The translations under genes were made by a program, and so were the position numbers. A stretch of DNA of 64,000 nt from the NCBI RefSeq assembly GCF_002139855.1, contig NZ_CP018789.1:496001-560000 (forward strand). The letters run 5' to 3'. This document shows, in pieces, positions 1 through 10,429 of this stretch; position 1 is the stretch's first letter, and every line of letters begins with the position of its first letter. The notes below the pieces were generated by a model, which had not been told where the DNA came from, ran no database searches, and was given only the letters and a program-made list of their open reading frames with translations. The DNA is from Campylobacter porcelli. Lineage in GTDB: Bacteria; Campylobacterota; Campylobacteria; Campylobacterales; Campylobacteraceae.

Positions 1-309
1 AGATTTAGGATATTCTGTATTGTAAGATGAAAGCTCTATATAAATATTTAAAATTGCCAATCCTAAACGAATAAAACCAAGTATCTTATCGCCAATCATA
101 AAGCGTCCTACACCAAGATTGCCAAGCAAAAAGCTCCCCACCCAAAATACAAAAGCTGGGCTTTTTAATTTTATCTGTGAAAGTTTAGAGATAAAATCTT
201 TTTGTTTATCTTGACTTAAGCTTTCAAATTTATCTTTTAATATTACAGAAGACGCACCATCTTTTGGGAGCTTATCTTGAATGATTAAAAGAACTGAATT
301 AAAATCCAT
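1..309 (-). CDS. TM2-domain membrane protein, C-terminus cut by window edge
   Basis: The open frame runs from ATG at 309 to the window edge without a stop (103 codons visible). The start follows AAGGAG at normal spacing. The first ~55 residues are charged and soluble-looking; then comes a hydrophobic hairpin containing WVGSFLLGNLGVGRFMIGDK, which matches the TM2 domain pattern (two short membrane helices with a G-x-x-x-RF-x-x-G turn). TM2 proteins are small inner-membrane proteins with no settled function. The C-terminal end lies outside the window. Family call is fairly safe; role unknown. Confidence 0.75.
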   Translation of the reverse strand, partial: MDFNSVLLIIQDKLPKDGASSVILKDKFESLSQDKQKDFISKLSQIKLKSPAFVFWVGSFLLGNLGVGRFMIGDKILGFIRLGLAILNIYIELSSYNTEYPKS

Positions 310-472
310 AAAATCTCCTTAATAAAAATGTATCGAATTATTCCATAATATATCTTAAATAATCTTGAAATATTAGATATATTATTAGTAAATAATTGAA
401 TATTTCTAGTGTTTTTAATAAAGATTTTTTAATGTAAAATCCTAATTGAGTTAAAAAAATTTAAGGCAAAAA

Positions 473-682
473 ATGGCAAAAAAGAGCAAACGCGATATGG
501 CATATGAGTTGGATATTGATGTTAGCACTTTGTATAATTGGAGAAAGCATAAACCAAATTTATACCGCATTGTTATGCTTGGTTTTAAATTCGATGAACT
601 TTTAGAGAAAAATCGAGAAAATTATGAAGAGTTACTTAAGCTAAATCAAATAATACAAGATGAGATTGATAAATTTAAATAG
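473..682 (+). CDS. small helix-turn-helix protein (69 aa)
   Basis: A 69-residue protein starting MAKKSKRDMAYELDIDVSTL. Residues 8-30 (AYELDIDVSTLYNWRKHKPN) read as a helix-turn-helix of the type in small phage or host regulators, followed by a charged helical tail. AAGGC sits just before the ATG. It is divergent from the TM2-domain gene and convergent with argH, so it is probably a single-gene unit. Its operator and target cannot be seen. Confidence 0.7.
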   Translation: MAKKSKRDMAYELDIDVSTLYNWRKHKPNLYRIVMLGFKFDELLEKNRENYEELLKLNQIIQDEIDKFK

Positions 683-777
683 GGTAAATTTAATATAATT
701 TTTAAGATTTGCTATAAGCAGTTTAGTGATAAATAGATGAATGATTATGAAAAATTAAATTTAAAATATCGAGCGAA

Positions 778-2175
778 TTAACGCTCAATATCATTGGATT
801 TGATAAATTTATCAATCAACTCAAGCTGGATATTTACACTATAATCGCTAGTGCCACCGATAGATTTTCTAGCTTCTTTAGAACTTTCTAGCTTTAGTAG
901 CCCCAAGGCATCAGAGTCAATGCTAGGCTCTATGCTTTGTAATTCCTCTAAATTTAATTCGCTTAAATCCTTGCCTAAGCTCTCGGCTAGTGCTACGCAT
1001 TTGCCAGTTATAAAATGTGCTTGACGAAATGGAATTTGCTTTTGCTTAACTAGATAATCAGCTAAATCAGTAGCACTTAAATGCCCTGTTTTACACGCTT
1101 TTAGCATATTTTCTTTATTAAATTTAATCTCAGCCATCATTGCATTGAGAATGATTAGAGAGTTTTTAGCACTTTTTACACTATCAAATAGGCACTCTTT
1201 ATCCTCTTGCATATCTTTATTATAGGCTAAGGGCAGGGATTTCATCGTGGTTAATAGTGAGATTAGATTACCGTAGGCACGGCCTGTTTTACCTCTGATT
1301 AACTCGGCTACATCTGGGTTTTTTTTCTGTGGCATTATGCTTGAGCCTGTGCTAAATCTATCACTAATTGTGATATATCCAAATTCACTACTACTCCATA
1401 AAATCAGCTCTTCGCATAGCCTTGATGTATGGGTAAAGATCAAGCTAATATTAAAAAGTAGCTCAAGAGCAAAATCCCTATCACTAACGCTATCCATAGC
1501 ATTAGGCGTAATACCGCTAAATCCAAGCTCCCTTGCGACCATCTCACGATCGATTGGGTGAGGTGTGCCAGCCATAGCACATGAGCCAAGTGGGCTAAGA
1601 TTATTTCGTTTATGGCTATTAATTAACCTATCATAATCCCTGCTAAACATAAAAGCATAAGCTAGTAAATGATATGCAAGGCTAACTGGCTGAGCGTGTT
1701 GTAAGTGAGTAAATCCTGGCATCAGCGTTGATTTATGCTCTTTGGCAATTTGGCTAAGTGTTTTGATAAGATCTAAAATTAATTTAGCAATTTCCATATT
1801 CGCCCCAAGTGCAAATAGCCTAAAATCAAGTGCCACTTGGTCATTTCTACTTCTTGCGGTGTGGAGCTTACCGCCAAATTCAGCCCCAATAATTTGGCTA
1901 AGCCTTTTTTCAATCGCCATATGAATATCTTCATCAGCGATAGAAAATTTAAATTCTCCATTTTCTATTTCGGATTTTATTTGCTCTAGTCCATTTAGTA
2001 TCTTTTTGGCGGTTTCATCATCAATGATATTGCATTTAGCTAGCATTTTTGCGTGTGCTTTTGAGCCATTTATATCTTGAATGTATAGCTCCTTATCAAA
2101 TTCAATCGAAGCATTAAAAGCCTCTAAAAGCTCACTACTAGCTTCGTTAAATCTACCTTGCCACATTTTTTGCAT
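778..2175 (-). CDS. argH: argininosuccinate lyase
   Basis: Splits argininosuccinate into arginine and fumarate, the last step of arginine synthesis, in the cytoplasm as a tetramer. The 465 residues match the family length. Visible hallmarks are the N-terminal MWQGRFNE, the [15 protein letters not shown] segment (~105), the TPHPIDRE region, and the fumarase/aspartase signature [12 protein letters not shown] (~280) containing the catalytic serine loop. The ATG follows AAGGA at 6 nt. It lies 61 bp downstream of pckA on the same strand and may be cotranscribed with it. No defect seen. Confidence 0.97.
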   Translation of the reverse strand: MQKMWQGRFNEASSELLEAFNASIEFDKELYIQDINGSKAHAKMLAKCNIIDDETAKKILNGLEQIKSEIENGEFKFSIADEDIHMAIEKRLSQIIGAEFGGKLHTARSRNDQVALDFRLFALGANMEIAKLILDLIKTLSQIAKEHKSTLMPGFTHLQHAQPVSLAYHLLAYAFMFSRDYDRLINSHKRNNLSPLGSCAMAGTPHPIDREMVARELGFSGITPNAMDSVSDRDFALELLFNISLIFTHTSRLCEELILWSSSEFGYITISDRFSTGSSIMPQKKNPDVAELIRGKTGRAYGNLISLLTTMKSLPLAYNKDMQEDKECLFDSVKSAKNSLIILNAMMAEIKFNKENMLKACKTGHLSATDLADYLVKQKQIPFRQAHFITGKCVALAESLGKDLSELNLEELQSIEPSIDSDALGLLKLESSKEARKSIGGTSDYSVNIQLELIDKFIKSNDIER

Positions 2176-2236
2176 AAAAAATCCTTAATAAAGTATTGAG
2201 ATAGTGGTAGAATTCGCCCATTACAAAGGCGAAAGA

Positions 2237-3814
2237 TTAGATTGCTGGACCAGCTTTAGAAAATTGCACACCCTCTGCGACATCTTCATAGCGTTTAAAA
2301 TTGTTGATAAACATATTAGCTAGATTATCTCTGCTTACGATATACTCATCTTTATTAGACCAAGTATTAATAGGGTTTAATAGATTTGCTTCTACTCCAT
2401 CAAGGGATTTTGGGATCGCAAGATTGAATTTATCGAAATTTTCAAACTCGCATTGCTCGATACTACCATCTAAAATAGCGTTTATACAAGCTCTAGTAGC
2501 CTTAATGCTCATTCTTTTACCAACGCCATACGCACCACCGCTCCAGCCGGTATTTACTAGATATACATTTACATTGTGTTTATCTATCTTTTCACCAAGA
2601 AGTCTTGCATAAACGGTAGGGTGAAGTGGCATAAATGGCTCTCCAAAACACGCTGAAAAGGTCGCTTGTGGCTCTGTGATACCACGCTCAGTACCAGCTA
2701 CCTTAGCTGTATATCCACTTAAGAAATAATACATCGCTTGTTCTTTTGTGAGTTTTGAAACTGGAGGTAGTATGCCAAAAGCATCGGCTGTAAGGAAGAT
2801 TATATTTTTTGGATGGCCAGCTTTTAGGGTTGGTTCGTGATTTGGAATATGCTCGATTGGATAACTTACACGGGTATTTTCAGTTTTTGAATCATCGCTA
2901 TAATCTACTACCCCATTTTTATCTATGCAGACATTTTCTAGTAGAGCATCACGCTTAATAGCAGCGTAAATTTCAGGTTCATTTTTTGGGTCTAAATTTA
3001 TACATTTTGCATAGCAACCACCTTCAAAGTTAAACACTCCCTCATCATCCCAGCCATGCTCGTCATCGCCTATTAATGCTCTATTTGGGTCTGTTGAAAG
3101 TGTAGTTTTGCCAGTGCCACTTAAGCCAAAAAATAGAGCCGTATCCCCATCTTTGCCGACATTTGCAGAGCAGTGCATAGATAGCTTATTTTCTAGCGGT
3201 AGCCAATAATTCATCATAGAAAATATCCCCTTTTTCATCTCGCCACCATACCAAGTGCCGCCTATTACAGCGATATTTTCTTCTATGTTAAAGATTACAA
3301 AAACTTCTGAGTTTAATCCATCTTTTTTATACTCATCATTAACGCATTTACAAGCATTATATACTACAAAATCAGGGGTAAAGTTAGCTAGTTCAGACTC
3401 GCTAGGGCGGATAAACATATTTTTGACAAAGTGTGCTTGCCACGCAACTTCAGTTACAAATCTTACACTTTTGCGACTTGCTAAGCTAGAGCCACAGTAG
3501 GCATCTTGGATATAGATATTTTTACCGCTTAGTTGGGATTTTGCTTTGGCAAGGAGTTTATCAAATGTCTCTTTTGTCATAGGTTGATTGACTTTTCCCC
3601 ATGCTAGATATTTATTGCTTGGGTCTTGATTAACAAAATATTTATCTTTAGGACTGCGACCTGTGAAAATTCCAGTATCTACGCTAAAGGTTCCGTTGTC
3701 TGTGATATAGCCTTCATTGTTAGCTTTTTCATGAGCAAAAAGCTCATCATAGCTTAGATTATGATAGATCTCTTTGATATTATTTAACCCTAGCTTATCT
3801 AAATCCTTTATCAT
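2237..3814 (-). CDS. pckA: ATP-dependent phosphoenolpyruvate carboxykinase
   Basis: Converts oxaloacetate plus ATP to phosphoenolpyruvate and CO2, the entry to gluconeogenesis. The 525 residues are the usual size for the ATP-type enzyme. Key motifs: TGRSPKDKY near residue 50 (substrate side), [11 protein letters not shown] (kinase P-loop, ~235) and the following LIGDDEHGW (second nucleotide and metal motif). With pycB upstream it forms a pyruvate-oxaloacetate-PEP node, which suits an organism that lives on amino and organic acids rather than glucose. Confidence 0.97.
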   Translation of the reverse strand: MIKDLDKLGLNNIKEIYHNLSYDELFAHEKANNEGYITDNGTFSVDTGIFTGRSPKDKYFVNQDPSNKYLAWGKVNQPMTKETFDKLLAKAKSQLSGKNIYIQDAYCGSSLASRKSVRFVTEVAWQAHFVKNMFIRPSESELANFTPDFVVYNACKCVNDEYKKDGLNSEVFVIFNIEENIAVIGGTWYGGEMKKGIFSMMNYWLPLENKLSMHCSANVGKDGDTALFFGLSGTGKTTLSTDPNRALIGDDEHGWDDEGVFNFEGGCYAKCINLDPKNEPEIYAAIKRDALLENVCIDKNGVVDYSDDSKTENTRVSYPIEHIPNHEPTLKAGHPKNIIFLTADAFGILPPVSKLTKEQAMYYFLSGYTAKVAGTERGITEPQATFSACFGEPFMPLHPTVYARLLGEKIDKHNVNVYLVNTGWSGGAYGVGKRMSIKATRACINAILDGSIEQCEFENFDKFNLAIPKSLDGVEANLLNPINTWSNKDEYIVSRDNLANMFINNFKRYEDVAEGVQFSKAGPAI

Positions 3815-3920
3815 ATTTTTACCTTTTTTACAAAATTAAAATTTGATTTATTTTATTATTTTTTAGCTTAATTTTTGGTTTTATTTTAGAATTTTTGATA
3901 ATAAATTTTATAATTTAATA

Positions 3921-3943
3921 AAAGCCGCCAGCTTTGGCAGCTT
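3921..3943 (-). terminator. rho-independent terminator after pycB
   Basis: On the minus strand, directly after the pycB stop, AAGCTGCC and GGCGGCTT form a stem with one mismatch around an AAAGCT loop, followed by TTTTATT. It should limit read-through from pycB into pckA, leaving pckA its own promoter in the AT-rich 3815-3920 gap. Confidence 0.6.
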
Positions 3944-3948
3944 TAATA

Positions 3949-5754
3949 CTATTTTAGTTTGATTAGGAGTTGGCCATCTTCTACGGTTTGACCTTGAGAT
4001 ATGAGTATTTCTTCTATTTCGCCATCGCATTCAGCCTTGATAGGAATTTCCATTTTCATCGCTTCTAGGATTACTACAGTTTGACCTGATTGGACGCTAT
4101 CTCCTGTATTTACTAGAATTTTAAACACACCAGCTGACATAGTAGCTATAATCTCATTTGAAGCACCTGTTGAGCTTACTATTTTTGGCTCAGATTTGCT
4201 CTCTTTATGTTCGCTAGGCTTAGCTAGAGTTATGGATTTGATACTAAAATTATTAAATCCATCTGCAACTTCTACATTGTAGTTATTACCATTTACCGTT
4301 ACGCTAAATTGATTTGAGCTAGATTTTGTAGTAGCTTTTGGCATATCGCTATTTTTGCGTACCATTACTTTACCTTCGCCTTTTAGGTAGGCTATGCCTT
4401 TTTCCTTACATGCAGCAGCTATAAAGATATTTTCTTCAGTTGTCTCTAAGCCCTCTTTTTCTAATAGTGATTTTGTATAGGCTATAGATTTTGTCTCATC
4501 TTTATCGGCAATATCGATTGCTGCAGCGGTGGTAGGCTCTAAATTTAATTGTTTAGCAGCAAGTTCTACAATGTGGCTATCTGGAGTAACTGGGGTTTTA
4601 CCAAAATAGCCTAAAACCATCTTACCATAGCCTTCTGCTATCTTTTTCCAAGGGCCAAATATTACATTATTAAATGCTTGTTGGAAGTAAAATTGGCTAA
4701 CAGGGGTTACGCTCGTGCCATATCCGCCTTTTTCTACAACCTCTCTCATAGCTTTTATCACTGCTGGAAATTTATCTAAAATATTATTATCTCTCATCAT
4801 TTGAGTATTTGCTGTAAGTGCACCGCCAGGCATAGGAGAAAATGGTATTAATGGGCTAACTTGAGTAGCTTCAGGTGGCATAAAATAATCTTTTAAACAC
4901 TCATGTAAGACTTCTTCATATTTTAAAATTTTATCAACTTCCAATCCGCCTAGATCGTAGTTTTTACCTTTTACAGCGTGAAGCATTGTAAGAATATCAG
5001 GCTGACTTGTTCCACCGCTTACTGGAGAAGCGGCTAAATCTATACCATCAGCACCAGCTTCAAGTGCAGCTAAATAACAAGCGATACTTACCCCAGCAGT
5101 TTCGTGAGTATGAAGTCTAAGATGGATATCATCGCCTAGTAGATTTCTAGCCATTTTGATAGTTTGATATACCTTTTCAGGGCTACTTGTCCCGCTTGCA
5201 TCTTTAAAGCAGACGCTATTAAATTCAATTCCGCTATCTAAAATTTCTCTTAAGCATTTTTCGTAAAACTTAGCATCATGAGCACCAACGCAGTTTGGCG
5301 GTAGATCCATCATTGTTACTACAACTTCGTGCTTTAGTCCGTGATGTTTGATTCTTTGAGCGCTATATTCTAAATTCTTAACATCATTTAGGGCATCAAA
5401 GTTGCGAATTGTGGTTGTCCCATGCTTGGCAAAGAGTTTTGCGTGAAGATCTACTAGCTCACGACTTCCAGTATCTAGTGTTACGGTATTTACGCCACGA
5501 GATAGAGTTTGTAGATTAGCGTCTTTTCCAGCGACTTCTCTAAATTTATCCATCATTGTAAAGGCATCTTCGTTTAGATAAAAATATAAGCTTTGAAATC
5601 TAGCTCCACCGCCAAATTCAAAGTGATTTATACCAGCTTCTTTAGCAGCACTTACTGCTGGTAAAAAGTCATCCATCAAGACTCTTGCACCAAATACAGA
5701 CTGAAAACCATCTCTAAAAGTAGTATCCATAACATCAATAAATTTTTTTGCCAT
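3949..5754 (-). CDS. pycB: pyruvate carboxylase subunit B (biotin-carrying carboxyltransferase)
   Basis: The 601-residue protein has an N-terminal carboxyltransferase TIM barrel (MDTTFRDGFQSVFGAR at ~8-23, the HTHETAG metal-binding loop at ~215) and a C-terminal biotinyl domain with the biotin lysine in EAMKMEIP (~565). This is the two-subunit anaplerotic pyruvate carboxylase layout; the biotin carboxylase partner (PycA) is not in the window. An oxaloacetate decarboxylase alpha subunit has the same fold, but the pckA neighbour and the absence of beta and gamma subunits favour PycB. Confidence 0.92.
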   Translation of the reverse strand: MAKKFIDVMDTTFRDGFQSVFGARVLMDDFLPAVSAAKEAGINHFEFGGGARFQSLYFYLNEDAFTMMDKFREVAGKDANLQTLSRGVNTVTLDTGSRELVDLHAKLFAKHGTTTIRNFDALNDVKNLEYSAQRIKHHGLKHEVVVTMMDLPPNCVGAHDAKFYEKCLREILDSGIEFNSVCFKDASGTSSPEKVYQTIKMARNLLGDDIHLRLHTHETAGVSIACYLAALEAGADGIDLAASPVSGGTSQPDILTMLHAVKGKNYDLGGLEVDKILKYEEVLHECLKDYFMPPEATQVSPLIPFSPMPGGALTANTQMMRDNNILDKFPAVIKAMREVVEKGGYGTSVTPVSQFYFQQAFNNVIFGPWKKIAEGYGKMVLGYFGKTPVTPDSHIVELAAKQLNLEPTTAAAIDIADKDETKSIAYTKSLLEKEGLETTEENIFIAAACKEKGIAYLKGEGKVMVRKNSDMPKATTKSSSNQFSVTVNGNNYNVEVADGFNNFSIKSITLAKPSEHKESKSEPKIVSSTGASNEIIATMSAGVFKILVNTGDSVQSGQTVVILEAMKMEIPIKAECDGEIEEILISQGQTVEDGQLLIKLK

Positions 5755-5766
5755 ATCTTTCCTTTT

Positions 5767-7140
5767 TTAAATTTTACTTATAATTTGATAAGCTCCAATT
5801 AGCAAAATCGCAAGCGGAGCAACATAGCGGAGTGTAAAATACCAAATCTCAAACCATTGTCTAGACATAAATCCTGAAAATAGAGTAAATAATCCTTCCT
5901 TTTTAAGAATGTAACCAACAAAAATACTAAATGTCAAAGCACCAAGTGGCATTAAAATATTTGAAGTTAGTAAGTCTAATATATCAAAAAATGCTACTGG
6001 CTTTTCATTATTTATAGCTAATGCTGGAATGCTAAAATAGTTACTTGTAACTTCGTAATATGATAAAATACAAAATATACCTAAAAGATATACAAATATA
6101 CCAATTATAGCTATAGCGTTGTTTCTACTGATATTAAATTTATGTATCAAATATAGAGTAAATGGCTCTATCATAGATACAGCTGAGGTAATACCTGCAA
6201 AAAGTAGCGAGGCAAAAAAGGCAATTGCAAGTATATTTCCTATAATTCCCATTTGAGCAAATAAAGATGCAAGTGATATAAAGATTAATCCAGGTCCATC
6301 GCTAGCTGGCTGACCATCAATAATAGGGATAAATGAGAATACTACAAGCCCCATCATAATGCCAATTAAGATATTAATAAAGATAATTGAGAGAGTGGAT
6401 TTAATCAAATTTGCCCCATCTGGCAAACTAGCTGCATATGTAGCCACCGTCCCAACGCCCATTGACATGGAGAAAAATGCTAATCCTAAGGCTTGTAATA
6501 TTAACTGAGGATTTAAAAGCTTACTAAAATCTGGAATAAAAATAAAATTTAAAGCCTTAGTAAAGTTGCCACTAGCAAAGATCGCATAGAGCAAAAGTCC
6601 CACAAGAAGTATAAAAAGTGATGGCATCATCCATATATTTAGCTTTTCAATGCCGCTTTTAATCCCTTTAGAAACCACATAAAATACGATTAAAAACACA
6701 ATACTAAAGCATACAAATACATTTAAAAAATCGTTTTTAATAAGGGCACCAAAGGCATTAGCGGCCTCTTGAGTGCTTTGCGGTAGAGTATCAAAAGATA
6801 AAAATATGTATCTTAAAATCCATCCGATAACAATCATATAAAATGACGCTATTAAAATCGCAGTTAGCATAAAAAATCCAGCAAATCCCCAAGCTCGTTT
6901 ATGCTTAGGTGCTAGCTTTGTGAGCGAATTTACAATATCAGTACCACCTAATCTACCAATAGCAAGCTCAGCCAAAAAGACCACGACAGCCACTCCAAGA
7001 GTAAGGATAATATATAGCAAGATAAATGCCGAACCGCCATTATTTCCTACCATTGTGGGGAATTTCCACGCATTTCCTAGCCCAACGGCACTTCCAGCCA
7101 TCGCTAAAACAAAGCCAATTTTTGAAAATTTCTCTATCAT
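5767..7140 (-). CDS. sodium-dependent transporter of the NSS/SNF family
   Basis: An inner-membrane symporter that should move an amino acid or similar solute with sodium. The N-terminus carries the family signature GSAVGLGNAWKFPTMVGNNG (sodium and substrate site in TM1), followed by about 11-12 hydrophobic segments. The start at 7140 (MIEKFSKIGF) is chosen because AAGGGGAAAG directly precedes it; an upstream ATG at 7194 would add 18 lysine-rich residues without a good ribosome site. It sits 12 bp upstream of pycB, likely in one transcript. The substrate cannot be read from sequence. Confidence 0.9.
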   Translation of the reverse strand: MIEKFSKIGFVLAMAGSAVGLGNAWKFPTMVGNNGGSAFILLYIILTLGVAVVVFLAELAIGRLGGTDIVNSLTKLAPKHKRAWGFAGFFMLTAILIASFYMIVIGWILRYIFLSFDTLPQSTQEAANAFGALIKNDFLNVFVCFSIVFLIVFYVVSKGIKSGIEKLNIWMMPSLFILLVGLLLYAIFASGNFTKALNFIFIPDFSKLLNPQLILQALGLAFFSMSMGVGTVATYAASLPDGANLIKSTLSIIFINILIGIMMGLVVFSFIPIIDGQPASDGPGLIFISLASLFAQMGIIGNILAIAFFASLLFAGITSAVSMIEPFTLYLIHKFNISRNNAIAIIGIFVYLLGIFCILSYYEVTSNYFSIPALAINNEKPVAFFDILDLLTSNILMPLGALTFSIFVGYILKKEGLFTLFSGFMSRQWFEIWYFTLRYVAPLAILLIGAYQIISKI

Positions 7141-7308
7141 CTTTCCCCTTGAGCTAAATATGCTAAGTTTATCAAATTTTTTCTTTTTATACACTTTTTT
7201 TTATAAATTTTTTTTATTAAGTTGATTTTTTTGCTTTTTGTGTAACTTTTTGAAATTTGCTATTAATATTTTTGGTTAATTACTTAAATTTAATCAAAAG
7301 GATAAATA

Positions 7309-7589
7309 ATGGTATGCCCGGTATGTAAAATGCGGATTTAGTGATGAGTGAAAGAAGTGGAGTGGAGATTGATTATTGTCCAAAATGCCGTGGCGTGTGG
7401 CTAGATCGTGGAGAGCTTGATAAGATTATTGAAAGATCAATGCCAAATTCTAGGCAAAATGAGTATTTTAGTGGTAAAAAAGAGCATGAACCACGCAAAG
7501 ATGAGAGAATATACTATGATGATGGCTATCATAGCAGCTATCGCAAGAAGAAAAAAGAGAGCTTTTTATCAGGGCTTTTTGATTTTTAA
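7309..7589 (+). pseudogene. TFIIB-type zinc-ribbon protein gene, frameshifted near its start
   Basis: AAAAGGATAAATA precedes ATG 7309, which opens MVCPVCK, the first CPxC half of a zinc ribbon, and then hits TAG at 7339. The second half, ADLVMSERSGVEIDYCPKC, continues in another frame (7332 onward). One extra base in the AAAA run at 7327-7330 would rejoin them into a standard ~93-residue zinc-ribbon protein with CPVC and CPKC knuckles. As written, only a 7341 GTG start could give a product, and it would lack one zinc knuckle. Real lesion or homopolymer sequencing error are both possible. Confidence 0.8.
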
Positions 7590-7628
7590 ATTTAGATTAA
7601 ATGAGAATTTGAAATTTAGGAGAAAATA

Positions 7629-8609
7629 GTGAAAAATAATTGCTTGGGGGGGGGGTATTACTAGATCTATCTTTTGTAGTGCCTTGCTACAATGAGAGTT
7701 TAAATTTAGATGATTTTTACTTGCAAATTTTAAATCAAATTGCTATTATTAATAAGCAAAATTCCAAACAAATTAGTTGCGAATTTATATTTATCAATGA
7801 TGGTAGCACCGATAATACTTTAAAAATTTTAAGAAATTTAGCTTTAAAAGATAATAGAATTAAAATTTTAAATTTTTCAAGAAATTTTGGCAAAGAGGCT
7901 GCTATTTTAGCTGGACTTCAAAATAGCAGTGCTAAGGCTACTATTTTGATTGATACAGACTTATAAAATCCAGTGGAGCTAATCCCTAAAATGTATCAAA
8001 ATTTTATAACACAAAATATAGATATGATATGTGTCAGACGGATAGATAGAAAAGGCGAGAGTAAGCTTAGGGCTATTTTTAGCGATATGTTTTTATAAAA
8101 TCAGCCGTTTTATGAGCGAAATTTCTCTTAAAAGTGGGGTTAGGGATTTTCGCTTGATGAGTAAAGGAGTGGTAGATGCGATATTACAACTTAGCGAATA
8201 TCACCGGTTTTCTAAGGCGATTTTTGAGTGGGTTGGATTTTCTAAAATTTATTTAGAATATGAGTATATCCCCAGAAATGCTGGAAGTAGTGGATGGAGC
8301 TTTTGGAAGCTTTTTAAATATGGAATTGAAGGGTTGATTAGCTTTTCTACAACCACTTAGACTAGCTTTTATTTTAGGGTTTGGGGCTGTTTTGGTGCTT
8401 TTATCTATATGATTATTTTGATTTTTGATACTTTGATATATGGAAATGCCGTTAGAGGTTATCCATCTTCGATGTGTGTGATTATATTTTTTAGCGGTAT
8501 TATTTTGATTGTTTTGGGGATAATTGGAGAGTATATAGCTAGGATTTATGAGCAGGTGAAAAATCGCCCAAACTATATTTTAAAGGATAGAAATGAATTT
8601 AAAAATTAA
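7629..8609 (+). pseudogene. GtrB-like bactoprenol glycosyltransferase, multiply broken
   Basis: AGGAG precedes GTG 7629. The pieces in three frames together give a GT2 dolichol-phosphate-type enzyme: LDLSFVVPCYNES, FINDGSTDNT, the DTDL acceptor motif, a RKGES segment, SGVRDFRLM, and the C-terminal GEYIARIYEQVKNRPNYILK. Lesions seen: reading frame off behind the G10 tract; DTDL followed by TAA where family members have Gln; a shift near 8090; another near 8350; and one near 8408. With a gtrA-type flippase downstream this was a surface-glycan glucosylation locus. It cannot make a full enzyme as written. Confidence 0.85.
7646..7655 (+). repeat. G10 homopolymer, phase-variation tract
   Basis: Ten consecutive G residues lie in codons 7-9 of the glycosyltransferase reading frame started at GTG 7629. 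G10 leads to TAG at 7662-7664; G11 or G8 would put the start in frame with LLDLSFVVPC. Poly-G tracts of this size in Campylobacter glycan genes are known slipped-strand switches. Here the downstream gene carries further lesions, so the switch is probably a relic. Confidence 0.85.
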
Positions 8610-10032
8610 ATATTTAAATTTATCCATTTTTGGCGTTTTGTTTGCTATTTTGCTTTTCTTAAATTTGCTCTATCCAGCACAAGCTGATGATTATACGCTA
8701 TATCAAAGTGCTTTAAATGGCAATTTTTTGTCAACTTATTTTAAATGGAATGGCAGAATTGGAGAAATATTATTTTCTGGGTATTTTGCGAAATTTGCCT
8801 TTAGTCCTATTTTTGATATTATTAATGCGATTATTGGGACGGCTTTTTTATTTTTGGGATTTTTGCTGTGTTTTGGAAGGGTTATAAGAGATAAAGCAGA
8901 TATAGTTTTACTTGCTTTGTGGTTTGCAATTTTAGGGCTTTTTGGATATTTTGGCTCGATATTTTTATGGGGTGCTGGAAGTGTAAATTACCTATGGGGA
9001 GTTACTTTGATTTTTATATTTTGCCTCCCTTATCGATTATTTTGGGATCAAATTTATAATCATACTCAAAAGAGTAGTCATAGCGTATTTGTAAATTTTA
9101 TTTGGTTGGGTTTTGGATTTTTAGCATTTTTAGCTGGTATGGCGAGTGAATTTATAGGAGTTATGATTATTTTTGCAACTACTATTAGCTTTATTTACGC
9201 AAAATATCATAAAATATCTTTGCCATTTTGGCAAATTTGGGGATTTTTTGGTTTTGTGGTTGGCTGGATAACTCTATTTTTATCACCAGGGAGCAATAAA
9301 CGAGCAGAGATTGCGAATTTTATGAGTTTGGGTGAGTTTTTTGACCTATCATTTTTAGATAAAATTATTACTATAAATCAAGCATTAGATCATAATTATT
9401 CTGATATATTTGTGATTTTTCTTATCTCTTTTTCTATATTTTATATATTTAAAAATCAGATTAAATTTAAATCATATCGCTGGATTATAGCTATTTTATT
9501 AACTGGCGTTGCGGCTATTTTTGCAAAGCATATTTGTGCTGCTTTGGTCTTTGCTATTTTGTTATTGATGATGAGAAATTTAGCTATAAAAGATAAATTT
9601 TACTATATTTTTATCGCTCTATTTTTGCTTTGAATCTTTATGGGAGTTGTGCTGTTTGGGCTTATAGAAGGTGTGCCAAAACGAACTAGCGTAGTAAGAG
9701 ATATTGTTTTGATGGCTATTATCATTTTAATATTTAAAGAGTTGTATAACGAATATAGCAAAATAATTAGCCTTATAAGCTTTTCTTTATTTATATGTAG
9801 CGTAATATTTGTTAGCTATCATAGCTATAAGACATATTTGAGCCAAAAGGCGATAAATCAAGAGATTATCGCTCAAAAAATAGCTGGTAAAAGCGATATT
9901 GTAATACCTAAAAAATTAATTTATAAATCGAAAAAATTTATAGATTTTGGCAATTTGCAAGAGGATTTAAACCACTGGATAAATCAAGCAGTAGCTAATC
10001 ATCATAATATACAAAGTATATCTATAAAATGA
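8593..10032 (+). pseudogene. polytopic membrane glycosyltransferase-like protein, split by an in-frame TGA
   Basis: ATG 8593 opens a very hydrophobic protein with about ten membrane segments and the motifs WNGRIGEILF and LWGAGSVNYLWG, seen in DUF6056-type membrane glycosyltransferases. The frame stops at TGA 9631-9633 and resumes in the same frame (IFMGVVLFGLIEGVPKRTS) to 10032; one TGG-to-TGA change explains it. The restored product would be 479 residues, ending in a soluble tail. Its position between GtrB-like and GtrA-like genes fits the serotype-specific transferase slot (gtrC-like) of a Gtr cluster. Confidence 0.75.
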
Positions 10033-10391
10033 GAGATATTATCATTTATGGTTTAGTTGGAGTGGTAAATACTTTTGTTGGACTTGGGAGCGTCCTTGTC
10101 TTAACATATTTTGGCTTTGTTGCTGAGATGGCAAATTTTTTGGGTTATGTGATTGGGGTTTGCTTATCATACTTTTTAAATAGCAAATTTACTTTCAAAA
10201 CCAAAAATTCGCCACTTAAAGCGATTAAATTTGCCATATCTATGGGATTTGCGTATTGTTTAAATTTGCTATTTTTATATATGAGTTATAGGGTATATGA
10301 TATAGATGTCTATCTAGCTCAATGCGTAGCTGGTATTATATATACTATTAGTGGATTTTTGCTTTGTAGATATTTTGTTTTTTTAAAATAG
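10029..10391 (+). CDS. gtrA: GtrA-family membrane protein (putative bactoprenol-glucose flippase)
   Basis: A 120-residue protein with four membrane helices. The N-terminal IIYGLVGVVNTFVG and the internal GYVIGVCLSYFLNSKFTF are the GtrA signature. Family members are thought to flip undecaprenyl-linked sugar across the inner membrane for glycan glucosylation. It overlaps the preceding gene by 4 bp, as in an operon. It is the only intact member of this three-gene cluster, so it probably has no working partner here. Confidence 0.88.
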   Translation: MRDIIIYGLVGVVNTFVGLGSVLVLTYFGFVAEMANFLGYVIGVCLSYFLNSKFTFKTKNSPLKAIKFAISMGFAYCLNLLFLYMSYRVYDIDVYLAQCVAGIIYTISGFLLCRYFVFLK

Positions 10392-10429
10392 ATATAATTT
10401 GCATTTTAAAATAAAATATAAGGCAAAAT

